A stretch of 64,000 nt of DNA, taken from Blastochloris tepida (GTDB lineage: Bacteria; Pseudomonadota; Alphaproteobacteria; Rhizobiales; Xanthobacteraceae). Below are positions 47,321 through 59,331 of the stretch, piece by piece. The translations under genes were made by a program, and so were the position numbers. Position 1 is the stretch's first letter. The number at the start of each line of letters is the position of its first letter. The stretch is from contig NZ_AP018907.1 of assembly GCF_003966715.1 (NCBI RefSeq), positions 2,654,001 to 2,718,000 of the forward strand, read 5' to 3'. The notes under the pieces are model-generated. The model did not search any database and was not told where the DNA came from. It saw only the letters and a program-made list of their open reading frames with translations.

Positions 47321-48505
47321 TTGCCTCAATTGGTAAACGATCCTGCCGTTGCGGAATACCGCGCGCCCGTCGCAAAGCCGGACAAGCGGCCTGCCGGCGC
47401 AGCCGCGAGGGCCGCTGCGCAGCCCGCCGAGGCCCGGCGCTCTCCAGTCCCGGCGTCCGAGGCGCTCGGGCGGTTCGCCCTGGCGCCGGCCGAAGGACAG
47501 CCCTCCGATACGTTCCGCGACTGGCGCGCAGGCCTCGCACCGGTGTTCGACGTCGCCGCCACGCCCGCGGAGATCGCCGCCTTTGCCGGCGGTCTCGCGG
47601 CGTGGTCGTCTGGCCGTTTCGTGCTCACCACCTGCCGGGCCACCCGACTGCACCTCATCCGTTCGCCGGAGACCGTCGGCCGAAGCCCGGTCGATCATGT
47701 CGCGATCCGGCTGATCGCCGCCGGCAGCCTCCGTGGCTCCGCCGGCGCCAGCGACGTGGCCGCCGAGGCCGGCGACATCCTCTTCCTCGACCTGCTGCAG
47801 AGCCTGACGCTGCAGCTCGGCGCCCAGGACGCAACCGAGGACATCACGCTGTGGGTGCCCCGCGCCCGCTTCGTCGCTGCCCTGTCCGACGAGCACCTGC
47901 TGCATGGCCAGGCGCTCAGGGCCGGCACGCCCGCCGGCGCGGTGATCGGCGCCGCGCTCGCCGCGCTCGTCCGTCAGGCCGACGCCATGACCCGCGCGGA
48001 GATGGATGCGCTCGCCGCCGGCATCAGTGAGCTGACGGCGCGGGTGCTCGCGCCCGTGCTTGCGGCCGCCGGACCCGCCGGCGGCGCGGAGCCGCTCGCC
48101 TCGTTCCTCACCATCCGCCGTTACATCGACCGCAATCTGGCGGCGCCCACCCTCGATCCCGACGCGGTGGCCCGGGCTTTCGGCCTCTCGCGTGCCTCGC
48201 TCTACCGCCTGTTCGAGCCGATCGGCGGCGTCGCCTGCTATATCCGCAGGCAGAGGCTGAACCGCGCCTATCAGGAGATCACCGCGCCGAGCCTGCGCGA
48301 GCAGCGCATCGGCCCGATCGCCCATCGCTGGGGCTTCCGCAACCTCAGCGCCTTCAACCGGCTGTTCGCGCAGACGTTCGGCCTGACGCCCGGCGACGCG
48401 CGCGCCGCCGCCGGGCGCTGCCGCGAGGGCCTGCTCACCCTGGCGGACGAGCCCGCAGGCAAGGGCATCCTCGCCCAGTGGCTGGAGCAGACCGCGCGCG
48501 CCTGA
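47321..48505 (+). CDS. AraC-family transcriptional regulator
   Basis: About 394 residues. The C-terminal ~100 form two helix-turn-helix motifs: [53 protein letters not shown], then [32 protein letters not shown], a standard AraC pattern. The N-terminal part resembles the AraC-binding-like domain of NhaR/FeaR-type members ([21 protein letters not shown]). The TTG at 47321 is only one possible start; a second TTG four codons in and later ones cannot be excluded. It is divergent from the Hint-2 gene over 169 bases, so control of that gene is plausible. Confidence 0.85.
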   Translation: MPQLVNDPAVAEYRAPVAKPDKRPAGAAARAAAQPAEARRSPVPASEALGRFALAPAEGQPSDTFRDWRAGLAPVFDVAATPAEIAAFAGGLAAWSSGRFVLTTCRATRLHLIRSPETVGRSPVDHVAIRLIAAGSLRGSAGASDVAAEAGDILFLDLLQSLTLQLGAQDATEDITLWVPRARFVAALSDEHLLHGQALRAGTPAGAVIGAALAALVRQADAMTRAEMDALAAGISELTARVLAPVLAAAGPAGGAEPLASFLTIRRYIDRNLAAPTLDPDAVARAFGLSRASLYRLFEPIGGVACYIRRQRLNRAYQEITAPSLREQRIGPIAHRWGFRNLSAFNRLFAQTFGLTPGDARAAAGRCREGLLTLADEPAGKGILAQWLEQTARA

Positions 48506-48623
48506 TTTCGCAGCCGGATTTCCGACCGCTGCCCGGTGCCGGACCTGGCGCGTCAAATTGCGCCGCCGGCCGTTCCCCGCCGGCATCGTTGAACTCGCCG
48601 CGCCGGGGCCGTATGCCTCGACA

Positions 48624-50684
<2,061 letters not shown>

Positions 50685-50753
50685 CGGGAAATCCGGCCGG
50701 AAGGCCGTATCGGCCAGGGGATTCGCGAGAGAAATCAAGGACCTTTCAGAGGT

Positions 50754-50828
50754 TGGCTGGGGCGCCTGGATTCGAACCAGGGAATGGCGGAATCAAAATC
50801 CGCTGCCTTACCACTTGGCTACGCCCCA
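50754..50828 (-). tRNA. tRNA-Gln (anticodon TTG)
   Basis: Minus-strand sequence starting TGGGGCGTAGCCAAGTGGTA. The acceptor stem TGGGGCG pairs with CGCCCCA. The D-loop has AGTGGTAAGGC, and the anticodon stem GCGGA/TCCGC bounds loop TTTTGAT with anticodon TTG. The T-arm is CCTGG-TTCGAAT-CCAGG, and the 3' end GCCA is encoded. All stems close perfectly. It lies between ygiQ and trpS on the opposite strand. Confidence 0.95.
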
Positions 50829-51016
50829 AGATTGGCCGGAAGCCCGGCCGCCGGTGCGGCGCCAGCGGCGCTGCCCGAAGCTGCCGACACATAGCGGCGG
50901 CTCCGGCAGGACGCAACGCCACAGCACGGCGCAGAGCGGCCAAACCCATCTCGCCGCTTGCGTCGCGCGCGCCACGGTGCCATGACGCGCCCGCCTTATC
51001 TGGGGGAGTTCTGATC

Positions 51017-52048
51017 ATGGCGTTCGCACAGCGCGTGTTCTCGGGCATGCAGCCGACCGGCAACCTGCATCTCGGCAACTATCTCGGCGCGCTGGTCAAT
51101 TGGGTGAAGATGCAGGACACCCACGACTGCGTCTATTGCGTCGTCGACATGCACGCCATCACCATGTGGCAGGATCCCGCCGCGCTGAAGAGCGCTATCC
51201 GCGAGGTCACCGCGGCCTATCTCGCCGCCGGGCTCGACCCCAAGAAGAGCATCGTGTTCAACCAGTCGAAGGTGCCCGAGCACGCCGAGCTTGCCTGGGT
51301 GTTCAACTGCGTGGCGCGCCTGGGCTGGCTCAACCGCATGACCCAGTTCAAGGAAAAGGCCGGCAAGGACCGCGAGAACGCGTCGGTCGGCCTCTACGCT
51401 TACCCTTGCCTGATGGCCGCCGACATCCTGCTCTACCGCGCCACCCACGTGCCGGTGGGCGAGGACCAGAAGCAGCACCTGGAGCTGACCCGCGACGTCG
51501 CCCAGAAGTTCAACAACGACTTCCGGCCGCAGATCGAGGCGGCGGGCTTCGCCGAGGGCTTCTTCCCGATGACCGAGCCGGTGATCCAGGGCCCGGCGAC
51601 GCGGGTGATGAGCCTGCGCGACGGCTCCAAGAAGATGTCGAAGTCGGACGCCTCCGACTATGCCCGCATCAACCTGACCGACGATGCCGACGCCATCGCC
51701 CAGAAGGTGCGCAAGGCCAAGACCGACCCCGAGCCCCTGCCCTCCGAGCCCAAGGGGCTGGAAGGACGGCCGGAAGCCGAGAACCTGGTCGGCATCTATG
51801 CCGCGCTGTCCGAAAGGTCGGTCGAGGCGGTGCTGGCCGAGTTCGGCGGCGGCCAGTTCTCCACCTTCAAGAACGCGCTGGCCGATCTGGCCGTGACCAA
51901 GCTCGCGCCGCTCAATGCCGACATGCGCCGCCTGCTGGCCGACCCCGGCCATGTCGACAGCGTGCTGAAGGACGGCGCCGAGCGGGCGCGGGTGCTCGCC
52001 ACCGAGACGATGAACCACGTCAAGGACATCGTCGGCCTGCTGCGCTGA
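51017..52048 (+). CDS. trpS: Tryptophanyl-tRNA synthetase
   Basis: Class I synthetase charging tRNA(Trp). It has 343 residues. The HIGH-type motif is [12 protein letters not shown] in the first 25 residues. [44 protein letters not shown] and the KMSKS-type motif [14 protein letters not shown] are all present. ATG 51017 is directly at the family N-terminus, with GGGGGAG 10 bases upstream. It stands alone between the tRNA and a UspA gene. Confidence 0.97.
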   Translation: MAFAQRVFSGMQPTGNLHLGNYLGALVNWVKMQDTHDCVYCVVDMHAITMWQDPAALKSAIREVTAAYLAAGLDPKKSIVFNQSKVPEHAELAWVFNCVARLGWLNRMTQFKEKAGKDRENASVGLYAYPCLMAADILLYRATHVPVGEDQKQHLELTRDVAQKFNNDFRPQIEAAGFAEGFFPMTEPVIQGPATRVMSLRDGSKKMSKSDASDYARINLTDDADAIAQKVRKAKTDPEPLPSEPKGLEGRPEAENLVGIYAALSERSVEAVLAEFGGGQFSTFKNALADLAVTKLAPLNADMRRLLADPGHVDSVLKDGAERARVLATETMNHVKDIVGLLR

Positions 52049-52138
52049 GGTGGGTTGCAGCATCGGCCGGGCCGGAAGGGTTGTCGCCCCCCGCCCGGCC
52101 GTGCCAGCATCCGGCGGGATCGCGGCAGGGGGGTGCCG

Positions 52139-52636
52139 ATGAGCCGCAAGCGGCGCGCCTATGAATCCGGCCACAAGCCGAAATTCCTGGTCATTGTCGA
52201 CGACACGCCCGAGTGCGACCGCGCGGTGCGCTTCGCCGCGCGCCGCATCGCCCGCATCGGCGGGCGGCTGCTGATGCTGCGGGTGATCCAGACCGCCGAC
52301 ATGGACCAGCAATGGCTGGGGGTGGCCGACCTGATGCGGGCGGAGGCACACGAGGCCGCCGCCGCCACGCTGGAGCGCTTCGCTCGCGAGGTGCGCGCGC
52401 TCGCCGGCATCGAGCCGGAATGCGTGGTGCGCGAGGGCGAGAAGGCCTCCGAGATCATGTCGCTGATCGACGAGGACGAGGACATCGCCGTGCTGGTGCT
52501 GGCGGCCGGCACCGGCTCGGAGGGGCCGGGGCCGCTGGTCTCGACCCTGGCCGGCAAGGCATCGGGTACCTTCCCCATTCCGCTGGCCATCGTGCCCGGG
52601 CACCTCAGCGACGACGAGATCGACGCCCTGGCGTGA
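52139..52636 (+). CDS. Universal stress protein (UspA family)
   Basis: A 165-residue single UspA domain: KFLVIVDDTPECDRAVRFAARRIARIGGRLLMLRVIQ at the N-terminus, then VREGEKASEIMSLIDEDEDIAVLVLAAGTGSEGPGPLVSTLAGK, where the G-x-G-x9-G(S/T)-like ATP loop is altered, so nucleotide binding is uncertain. ATG 52139 follows CAGGGGGG. A short gap after trpS and the same direction suggest possible co-transcription. Confidence 0.85.
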   Translation: MSRKRRAYESGHKPKFLVIVDDTPECDRAVRFAARRIARIGGRLLMLRVIQTADMDQQWLGVADLMRAEAHEAAAATLERFAREVRALAGIEPECVVREGEKASEIMSLIDEDEDIAVLVLAAGTGSEGPGPLVSTLAGKASGTFPIPLAIVPGHLSDDEIDALA

Positions 52637-52697
52637 TGGCTTGGGTGTCAGGGGCCGGCTTGACGGCGCTTGTCATTTTTCTTCTCCTGCCCACCTG

Positions 52698-52770
52698 CTA
52701 GAGCATTCCCCGCAAGAGCGGATACCGGTTTTGCGGAAGAGAATGCGAGAACTCAAGAACTTAGAGCAGA
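52698..52770. repeat. RIME-like AGAGCATTCCCCGC repeat, copy C
   Basis: CTAGAGCATTCCCCGCAAGAG at the left and CGGAAGAGAATGCGAG at the right, with ACCGGTTTTGCGG in between. CCGCAA pairs with TTGCGG and GCATTC with GAATGC. It lies between the UspA gene and nfuA. Confidence 0.65.
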
Positions 52771-52815
52771 CATCGGTGACCCGCCCGCCTTGACCGGGCT
52801 TTCCGGAGTACCCCC

Positions 52816-53373
52816 ATGTTCATCCAGACCGAAGCCACCCCCAATCCGGCGACCCTCAAGTTCCTGCCCGGCCGGGCCGTGCTGGAGGACGGCACGCTCG
52901 ACCTGCGCGATGCCGAGGCCGCGGCGCAATCGCCGCTGGCCGAGCGGCTGTTCGCCATTCCCGGCGTCGTCGGCGTGTTCTTCGGCGGCGACTTCATCTC
53001 GGTCACCAAGGCGGGGGGCGACTGGCAGCACCTGAAGCCGGCGATCCTCGGCGCGATCATGGAGCACTACATGTCCGGCAGCCCGCTGCTGCGGGACGAG
53101 GCCGGGGCCGACGCGGCCGACGACGAGTTCTTCGATGAGGCCGACAGCGAGACGGTCGAGATCATCAAGGAGCTGATCGAGACCCGCGTGCGGCCGGCGG
53201 TGGCCAATGACGGCGGCGACATCACCTTCCGCGGCTTCAAGGAAGGCGTCGTCTACCTGTCGATGCGCGGCGCCTGCTCGGGCTGCCCGTCGTCGACCGC
53301 CACGCTGCGCCACGGCATCGAGAACCTGCTGCGCCATTACGTGCCGGACGTCATGGAAGTCCGCCCGGTCTGA
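52816..53373 (+). CDS. nfuA: NfuA-type Fe-S cluster scaffold/carrier protein
   Basis: A 185-residue protein with an N-terminal Nfu_N domain (MFIQTEATPNPATLKFLPG, VVGVFFGGDFISVTK) and a C-terminal NifU-like domain (RPAVANDGGDITFRGFKEGVVYLSMRGACSGCPSSTATLR). The CSGC cysteines bridge a 4Fe-4S cluster between two subunits. It delivers clusters to target enzymes. ATG 52816 has GGAG about nine bases upstream. A strong hairpin follows the stop. Confidence 0.95.
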   Translation: MFIQTEATPNPATLKFLPGRAVLEDGTLDLRDAEAAAQSPLAERLFAIPGVVGVFFGGDFISVTKAGGDWQHLKPAILGAIMEHYMSGSPLLRDEAGADAADDEFFDEADSETVEIIKELIETRVRPAVANDGGDITFRGFKEGVVYLSMRGACSGCPSSTATLRHGIENLLRHYVPDVMEVRPV

Positions 53374-53402
53374 CCGGCCGCCGCCCCCCTCCCCTGCGGG
53401 GT

Positions 53403-53433
53403 CCCCGGCTCCGGCGGAGCCGGGGTGTCATTT
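53403..53433 (+). terminator. Terminator after nfuA
   Basis: CCCCGGCTCC (53403-53412), loop GGC, GGAGCCGGGG (53416-53425), then TGTCATTTCC. The stem is perfect over 10 bp; the T tract is short. Confidence 0.65.
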
Positions 53434-53496
53434 CCGCGCGCGTGCCGGCTTTTCTTCCGGGGCGATTCACCGCATGAAGGGCCGCGGAGGTTCAGG

Positions 53497-54177
53497 TTGC
53501 GCGTCCTCGCCCTCGATACGGCTCTCACTGCCTGCTCGGTCTGCCTGTTCGATGCAGCGGCGGACGAGATTCGTGCGGTCCAGAGCCTGCCGATGCACCG
53601 CGGCCATGCCGAGGCGCTGATCCCGCTGGTCGAGCGGGTGATGTGGGTGGCCGGCCTCGGCTTCGACGACATCGACCGCATCGTCACCACCGTCGGCCCG
53701 GGCAGCTTCACCGGCCTCCGGGTCGGCATCGCCGCGGCGCGCGGCTTCGCGCTGGCGCTCGGCCGGCCGGCGGTCGGCGTTACCACGCTGGCGGCGCTGT
53801 CGGCGCCGGTGATGGCCCAGGACGACCGGGTGCCGGTGGTGGCGGCCATCGATGCTAAGCACGGCAATGTCTTCATGCAGATCGCCGGCCCCGGCGGGCG
53901 GGCGATGATCTCGCCGCGGGTGTCGAGCCTCCGGGACGCCGTGCGGGTGGCGGCGATCGGCAAGGTGCGGCTGGTCGGCTCCGGCGCGCCGCTGCTCGCC
54001 GCGGCCTGGCCGGCGGTCGAACGGCCGCCGCTCCTGGTCGATCCGCGCGGGGCGCCCGATATCGCCTGGGTGGCCCGGCTCGGGGCCGCCGCCTCGCCCG
54101 ACGCCCTGCCGCATCCGATCTATCTGCGCCCGCCCGATGCAAGGCCACAGGACGGCGCCCGAATCGCCCGCTGCTGA
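53497..54177 (+). CDS. tsaB: tRNA threonylcarbamoyladenosine biosynthesis protein TsaB
   Basis: Partner of TsaD in making t6A37 in ANN-decoding tRNAs. 226 residues of the ASKHA fold: RVLALDTALTACSVCLFD at the start, MHRGHAEALIPLVERVM, then TTVGPGSFTGLRVGIAAARGFALALGRPAVGV, the family signature. I choose a TTG start at 53497: GGAGG lies about six bases upstream and the protein then begins at the first beta strand; no ATG fits. The stop overlaps the rimI start (TGATG). Confidence 0.92.
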   Translation: MRVLALDTALTACSVCLFDAAADEIRAVQSLPMHRGHAEALIPLVERVMWVAGLGFDDIDRIVTTVGPGSFTGLRVGIAAARGFALALGRPAVGVTTLAALSAPVMAQDDRVPVVAAIDAKHGNVFMQIAGPGGRAMISPRVSSLRDAVRVAAIGKVRLVGSGAPLLAAAWPAVERPPLLVDPRGAPDIAWVARLGAAASPDALPHPIYLRPPDARPQDGARIARC

Positions 54178-54665
54178 TGCCCGTCTTCCCGGTCTTTCCG
54201 CCCGTTCCCCCGCCGCCGATGCGCCCGGCTCGGGCCGCCGATTCCGCCTCGCTGGCCGAGCTGCACGCCACCGGCTTCGATCGCGGCTGGAGCGAGGACG
54301 AGTTCGAGCGGCTCCTCACCGACCCCGCCAGCGTCGCCCATGTCGCGCTGGGGCCGGACGGGCCCGGCGACATCATCGGCGCCTTCCTGTCGCGGCGGGC
54401 GGAGACCGAGGCGGAGGTCCTCACCGTGGTCGTGCGCCCCGCCGAGCGCGGCTTCGGCGTCGGCCGGGCGCTGCTGGACCACCACCTTGCCGCGCTGGCG
54501 GCGAGCGGCGTGCGCGAGGTTTTCCTGGAGGTCGCCGAAGACAATGCCGTGGCCTGCCGGCTCTATGATGGTGCCGGCTTCGTTGAAGTCGGCCGCCGCA
54601 AGGCGTATTACGCCCGCCCGGGCGAGCCTGCGACCGCGCTTGTGCTGCGGCGGACCCTGGGATGA
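54177..54665 (+). CDS. rimI: Ribosomal protein bS18-alanine N-acetyltransferase-like GNAT
   Basis: A 162-residue GNAT. A proline-rich N-terminus precedes RAADSASLAELHATGFDRGWSEDEFERLL. The acetyl-CoA loop is VRPAERGFGVGRALLDHHL (R/Q-x-x-G-x-G/A region), followed by FLEVAEDNAVACRLYDGAGFVEVGRRKAYY, typical of RimI. Context right after tsaB, as in many bacteria, supports the assignment. It is coupled to tsaB by a one-base overlap. Confidence 0.9.
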   Translation: MPVFPVFPPVPPPPMRPARAADSASLAELHATGFDRGWSEDEFERLLTDPASVAHVALGPDGPGDIIGAFLSRRAETEAEVLTVVVRPAERGFGVGRALLDHHLAALAASGVREVFLEVAEDNAVACRLYDGAGFVEVGRRKAYYARPGEPATALVLRRTLG

Positions 54666-54842
54666 CGCTGCGTCGTCTTGCGGTTCGCCGTGCAGGCCGC
54701 TCCACACGGGGTTGCGCGCGGCGTTCCGGCCCGACAAAGTGACTGCTCCCTGCGTTGCTGAACCGCAGGTCGGAACTCTGAGACAGTCGGCGAGCCGGCA
54801 CAGCGCAGCCGGTGGATTGCGGCGAAGGGGACAGATTTCGTG

Positions 54843-55292
54843 ATGATCTCCAAGACGAGCCTGATCGAGGCGCTGTGTGCCGCCAAGGGAATGCGGATGA
54901 CCGAGCAGCGCCGGGTCATCGCCCGGGTGTTGGCCGAGGCCGAGGACCATCCGGACGTCGAGGAGCTGTACCGGCGCGCCTCCAAGGTGGACGAGCACAT
55001 CTCGATCTCGACCGTCTACCGCACGGTCAAGCTGTTCGAGGATGCCGGAATCATCGAGCGCCACGATTTCCGCGACGGCCGCTCGCGCTACGAGCAGCGC
55101 ACCGAGACCCACCACGACCACCTGATCAATCTGCGCACCGGCGACGTGATCGAGTTCCAGTCCGACGAAATCGAGTTGATTCAGCGCGAGATCGCCCGCA
55201 AGCTGGGCTATCGCCTTGTCGACCACCGGCTGGAGCTCTACTGCCTGCCGCTCGACGACAATACGAGTGACCCGTCGCGCACCGGCTCTTGA
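54843..55292 (+). CDS. fur: Fur-family transcriptional regulator (alphaproteobacterial Fur/Mur)
   Basis: A 149-residue metalloregulator. The winged-helix domain reads CAAKGMRMTEQRRVIARVLAEAEDHPDVEELYRRASKVDEHISISTVYRTVKLFEDAGI. The metal sites are in ERHDFRDGRSRYEQRTETHHDHLINL, with HHDH and the Glu/His set. The C-terminal CxxC pair of gamma-proteobacterial Fur is absent, as usual in alphaproteobacterial Fur/Mur, which often respond to manganese. ATG 54843 (a GTG precedes it by one codon). The stop overlaps the plsC ATG. A 177-base gap separates it from rimI and may hold its own promoter. Confidence 0.93.
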   Translation: MISKTSLIEALCAAKGMRMTEQRRVIARVLAEAEDHPDVEELYRRASKVDEHISISTVYRTVKLFEDAGIIERHDFRDGRSRYEQRTETHHDHLINLRTGDVIEFQSDEIELIQREIARKLGYRLVDHRLELYCLPLDDNTSDPSRTGS

Positions 55293-56113
55293 TGCCCGTC
55301 ATCCTTGTCATTCCGGCCCTCGTGCTGGTCACGCTGGTGCTGCTGCCGGTGCAGTGGGCGGCGGTGGGGCTGAAGCTGCCGATCCGGCGCATCGTGCCGC
55401 TGGCCTATCACCGGGCGGTGCTCAAGCTTCTCGGCATCCGGGTGTGGGTGAGCGGCGAGCCCGCCAGCGGCCGGCCGCTGCTGGTGGTCTCCAACCACGT
55501 CTCCTGGCTCGACATTCCGGTGCTGGGCTCGCTGTTCCCGCTGGTGTTCGTCGCCAAGCAGGAGATCGCCGGCTGGCCGGTGTTCGGCCTGCTCGCCAAG
55601 CTGCAGCGCTCGGTGTTCGTCGACCGCACGCGCCGGCTGAAGACCGGCGACGTCAATGCCGAGATCGCCGCCCGCATGGCCGAGGGCGAGCCGGTGGTGC
55701 TGTTCGGCGAGGGCACCTCGTCGGACGGCAACCGCGTGCTGCCGTTCCGCTCGGCGCTGGTCGGCGCAGCCCATGACGCGCTGGGCAGCGCCGACGACGG
55801 CAAGGTGACGATGCAGCCGGTGTCGATCGCCTATACCAAGCTCGACGGCCTGCCGATGGGGCGCTTCCTGCGCCCCCACGTCGCCTGGTACGGCGACATG
55901 GACATGCCGCCGCACCTGATGAACCTGCTGAAGCGCAGCACCATCGACGTGGTGGTGAGCTTCGGCCCGCCGGTGCCGTTCGACGGCAATTCCGGCCGCA
56001 AGGAGACCACCCGCTCGCTGGAATCGGCGGTGCGGGCGATGACCGCGGCTGCGCTGCTGGGACGGGACCTGCCGCATACCGCCGCCGTTCCCTTTTTGCC
56101 GGAAACCCGCTAA
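55292..56113 (+). CDS. plsC: 1-acylglycerol-3-phosphate O-acyltransferase-like
   Basis: Lysophospholipid acyltransferase making phosphatidic acid or modifying a lipid. 273 residues: an N-terminal membrane segment ([20 protein letters not shown]), the catalytic H-x4-D in [15 protein letters not shown], the acceptor motif FVDRTRR and the FGEGTSSDG block equivalent to FPEGTRS. It starts at ATG 55292, overlapping the fur stop by one base. It is part of the conserved run fur-plsC-miaB. Confidence 0.9.
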   Translation: MPVILVIPALVLVTLVLLPVQWAAVGLKLPIRRIVPLAYHRAVLKLLGIRVWVSGEPASGRPLLVVSNHVSWLDIPVLGSLFPLVFVAKQEIAGWPVFGLLAKLQRSVFVDRTRRLKTGDVNAEIAARMAEGEPVVLFGEGTSSDGNRVLPFRSALVGAAHDALGSADDGKVTMQPVSIAYTKLDGLPMGRFLRPHVAWYGDMDMPPHLMNLLKRSTIDVVVSFGPPVPFDGNSGRKETTRSLESAVRAMTAAALLGRDLPHTAAVPFLPETR

Positions 56114-56283
56114 GAGACCGGCGTTACGCAAAGAGGTCCGTTCCCTGGCGCCCCGCGCGGGCGGCGGGATGTCGCCGGCGGCAGGTGCGGCGTTACCGGC
56201 CAGGATCTGCTATGGCCGCGTCCCGGTTTCACAGTCCCGTCGCATCCGGCCGCGACACTCGGAAAGATCGATTCGCGCAGACG

Positions 56284-57738
56284 ATGACTGACGACCAACG
56301 GACTGACGCCCCTCGGACCGACGCCCCCCGCCCGTGCCCCGGCCCGGCCGCCGCGCCGCGCGGCGCCGCGTCGCCCCGGAAGCTCTACGTCAAGTCGTTC
56401 GGCTGCCAGATGAACGTCTATGACGCCGAGCGCATGATCGACACCCTGGCGCCGGAAGGGTTCATCAGCGTCGAGGTGGCCGAGGATGCCGACCTCGTGG
56501 TGCTCAACACCTGCCACATCCGCGAGAAGGCGGCCGAGAAGGTCTATTCGGAGCTCGGCCGGCTGCGGGTGCTGAAGGAGGCCGCCGCCGCCGAGGGCCG
56601 GAAGCTGATGGTCGCCGTCGCCGGCTGCGTCGCCCAGGCCGAGGGCGCCGACATGGTGCGCCGCGCTCCGGTGGTCGATCTCGTGGTCGGCCCGCAGAGC
56701 TATCACCGCCTGCCGGAGCTGGTGGCGCGCGCCGCCGACCGCCCCGGCCTCGTCGAGACCGCGCTCACGCCCGAGGACAAGTTCGACCGCCTCGCCCCGC
56801 CCTCGCCGGCGGCGATCGCCGGCCGGGGGACCGCGGCCTTCGTCACCATCCAGGAGGGCTGCTCGCGCTTCTGCACCTTCTGCGTGGTGCCGGGCACCCG
56901 CGGCGGCGAGGTCTCCCGCCCGGTCGCGGCGGTCCTTGCCGACGTGACGCGGCTCGCCAATGCCGGGGTGCGCGAGATCACCGTGCTCGGCCAGAACGTC
57001 AACGCCTATCGCGGCGAAGGGCCGGACGGGGCGCCGTGGAAGCTGCCGCGCCTGCTCGCGCGCCTCGCCGAGGTTCCGGGCATCGCCCGGCTGCGCTATG
57101 CGACCAGCCATCCGCGGGCGATGAGCGACGAGCTGATCGCCGCCCACCGCGACCTGCCGCAGCTCATGCCCTATCTGCACCTGCCGGTGCAGTCGGGCTC
57201 GGACCGCATCCTCGCGGCGATGAACCGCCGCCACGGCCGCGACCTCTATTTCGAGCGCATCGACCGGGTGCGGGCGGCGCGGCCGGACATCGCCATCTCG
57301 TCGGACTTCATCGTCGGCTTTCCCGGCGAAACCGACGCGGAATTCGCCGACACCATGGACCTCGTGCGCCGCGTCGGCTTCGCCAGCGCCTATTCGTTCA
57401 AGTATTCGCCCCGGCCCGGCACGCCGGCCGCGGCGATGGAAGCCCAGGTGCCGGACGCGGTGAAGTCCGAGCGCCTCACCGCGCTGCAGGCGCTGCTGGA
57501 AGCGCAGCAGCGCGCCTTCAACGCGGCGAGCGTCGGCCGCACGGTTGAGGTGCTGTTCGAGAAGCCGGGCCGACTGCCCGGCCAGATCGTCGGCAAGTCG
57601 CCGCACCTGCAGGCGGTGCATGTGCAGGCCGGACCCGAGATGCTCGGCCGCATCGTGCCGGTGCGGCTGGTCGCGGTCGGCAGCCACACGCTGTTCGGCG
57701 AGCTTGAGGACGCGGCCGCACGTCCGATCGCGGTCTAA
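56284..57738 (+). CDS. miaB: tRNA-2-methylthio-N6-dimethylallyladenosine synthase
   Basis: Radical SAM methylthiotransferase adding the ms2 group at A37 of UNN-decoding tRNAs. 484 residues. The N-terminal MTTase domain has the three auxiliary-cluster cysteines in [24 protein letters not shown] and AGCVAQAEG. The radical SAM cluster is CSRFCTFC (C-x3-C-x2-C) in [21 protein letters not shown]-terminal TRAM domain ends the protein. ATG 56284 is chosen over an ATG at 56185; either leaves a ~35-residue low-complexity Pro/Ala/Asp leader before the first strand. It is followed after 12 bases by phoH. Confidence 0.95.
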   Translation: MTDDQRTDAPRTDAPRPCPGPAAAPRGAASPRKLYVKSFGCQMNVYDAERMIDTLAPEGFISVEVAEDADLVVLNTCHIREKAAEKVYSELGRLRVLKEAAAAEGRKLMVAVAGCVAQAEGADMVRRAPVVDLVVGPQSYHRLPELVARAADRPGLVETALTPEDKFDRLAPPSPAAIAGRGTAAFVTIQEGCSRFCTFCVVPGTRGGEVSRPVAAVLADVTRLANAGVREITVLGQNVNAYRGEGPDGAPWKLPRLLARLAEVPGIARLRYATSHPRAMSDELIAAHRDLPQLMPYLHLPVQSGSDRILAAMNRRHGRDLYFERIDRVRAARPDIAISSDFIVGFPGETDAEFADTMDLVRRVGFASAYSFKYSPRPGTPAAAMEAQVPDAVKSERLTALQALLEAQQRAFNAASVGRTVEVLFEKPGRLPGQIVGKSPHLQAVHVQAGPEMLGRIVPVRLVAVGSHTLFGELEDAAARPIAV

Positions 57739-57750
57739 AGGGGTTCGAGG

Positions 57751-58794
57751 GTGGGTGCAGAGCGGACGAGCCGCCGCGGACAGGCCGGAGCCGGCATCGG
57801 CTCGCTGGAGGGCGCCCATCTCGTGCTGGAGTTCGACGACAACCGGCTGGCGAACGCGCTGTTCGGCGAATACGGGCGCAATCTGGCGCTGATCGAACGG
57901 CGGCTCGGCGTCACCGCCGACAGCCACGGCAACCATGTCGCCATCGCCGGGCCGCAGGAATCCTGCGAGCAGACCCGAAGGGTGCTCGATTCCCTCTACG
58001 AGCTCTTGCGCACCGGCCATGATCTCACCCAGGGCGACGTCGAGGGCGCGATACGCCTCGTCACCGCCCAGGGGTCGCTGTTCGAAGACGAGGCGGCGGG
58101 CCGGCTGGCCTCGGCCGAGATCCGGCTGCGCAAGCGCGTGGTGCGCGCCCGCACGCCGGTGCAGGACGCCTATATTCGCGCGCTCAAGCGCTCGACCCTG
58201 GTGTTCGCCACCGGTCCGGCCGGCACCGGCAAGACGTGGCTCGCCGTGGCGCACGCGGTGCACCTGTTCGAGCGGCGCGAGGTCGATCGCATCATTCTGT
58301 CGCGCCCGGCGGTCGAGGCCGGCGAGCGGCTCGGCTTTCTGCCCGGCGATTTGCGCGAGAAAGTTGATCCATACCTACGCCCGGTCTATGACGCGCTCTA
58401 CGACCTGATGGAGCGCGGCATGGTCGAGCGCGCGCTGCAGTCGGGCGAGATCGAGATCGCGCCGCTCGCCTTCATGCGCGGCCGCACTTTGGCCAATGCC
58501 GTGGCGATCCTGGACGAGGCGCAGAACTGCACGCCGATGCAGATGAAGATGTTTCTCACCCGGCTCGGCGAGAACTCGAAGATGATCGTCACCGGCGATC
58601 CCTCGCAGATCGATCTGCCGGACGGCCAGTCCTCCGGCCTCGTCGAGGCGGTCGATCTGCTGGGCGACGTCGATGGCATCTCGCAGGTGGCGTTCAGCGC
58701 CGCCGACGTGGTGCGCCACGAGCTGGTGGCGCGCATCGTCGCCGCCTATGACGCCCGCGACGCCAAGCGGACGCGCAAGGGAGGCGGACGGTGA
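57751..58794 (+). CDS. ybeZ: PhoH-like ATPase (YbeZ)
   Basis: A 347-residue PhoH-family P-loop ATPase linked to RNA metabolism with YbeY. The N-terminal ~100 residues resemble a KH-like segment (LEGAHLVLEFDDNRLANALFGEYGRNLALIERRLG). Walker A is ATGPAGTGKTWLA, followed by LSRPAVEAGERLGFLPGDLREKVDPYLRP. Walker B is AILDEAQNCTPMQMKMFLTRLG, and then VTGDPSQIDLP. The start is GTG 57751. The stop overlaps the ybeY start (GTGA). Confidence 0.93.
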   Translation: MGAERTSRRGQAGAGIGSLEGAHLVLEFDDNRLANALFGEYGRNLALIERRLGVTADSHGNHVAIAGPQESCEQTRRVLDSLYELLRTGHDLTQGDVEGAIRLVTAQGSLFEDEAAGRLASAEIRLRKRVVRARTPVQDAYIRALKRSTLVFATGPAGTGKTWLAVAHAVHLFERREVDRIILSRPAVEAGERLGFLPGDLREKVDPYLRPVYDALYDLMERGMVERALQSGEIEIAPLAFMRGRTLANAVAILDEAQNCTPMQMKMFLTRLGENSKMIVTGDPSQIDLPDGQSSGLVEAVDLLGDVDGISQVAFSAADVVRHELVARIVAAYDARDAKRTRKGGGR

Positions 58795-59324
58795 ACGCGC
58801 CGGCCCGACGGACCCGGCCCGGCCCGGCCCGGCTGGATGAGGCCCGGCTCGAGACCGAACTCTCGCTCGAAAGCCCGCTGTGGGCGGCGGTGCCCGGCGT
58901 CGAGGCCGGGGTGTGCGCCGCGGCCGAGGCGGCGTTCGCCGCCATGCCCGACCGGCCGGCGCTGGCCGAGGTCAGCATCGCGCTGGTCGACGATGCCGCG
59001 ATCCGCGACCTCAACCGCGCATGGCGCGGCAAGGACCAGCCGACCAACGTGCTGTCGTTCCCGGCGCCGCCGGTCGCCATCCCCGGAGCGCCGGTGCTGC
59101 TCGGCGACATTGCGGTGGCGTTCGAGACCACGGCGGCGGAGGCCGCCGCCGAAGGCAAGACGATCGCCGACCATCTCGCCCACCTCGTCGTCCACGGCAT
59201 GCTGCACCTGTTCGGCCACGACCATATCGAGGCCGGCGAGGCGGAGCAGATGGAGACGATCGAGCGTGATATTCTCGCAACCCTCGGTATCGCCGATCCC
59301 TATGCCGGCCGCGATATCGACTGA
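58791..59324 (+). CDS. ybeY: Endoribonuclease YbeY
   Basis: A zinc-dependent RNase that matures 16S rRNA and helps 70S quality control. 177 residues. The metal-binding signature H-x3-H-x5-H is HGMLHLFGHDH near residue 135. Before it are RGKDQPTNVLSFP and LLGDIAVAFET, both family blocks. GTG 58791 overlaps the phoH stop; the ~15-residue N-terminal Pro/Arg stretch is unusual but part of the frame. The next gene starts seven bases later. Confidence 0.94.
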   Translation: MNAPARRTRPGPARLDEARLETELSLESPLWAAVPGVEAGVCAAAEAAFAAMPDRPALAEVSIALVDDAAIRDLNRAWRGKDQPTNVLSFPAPPVAIPGAPVLLGDIAVAFETTAAEAAAEGKTIADHLAHLVVHGMLHLFGHDHIEAGEAEQMETIERDILATLGIADPYAGRDID

Positions 59325-59331
59325 CCAAGCC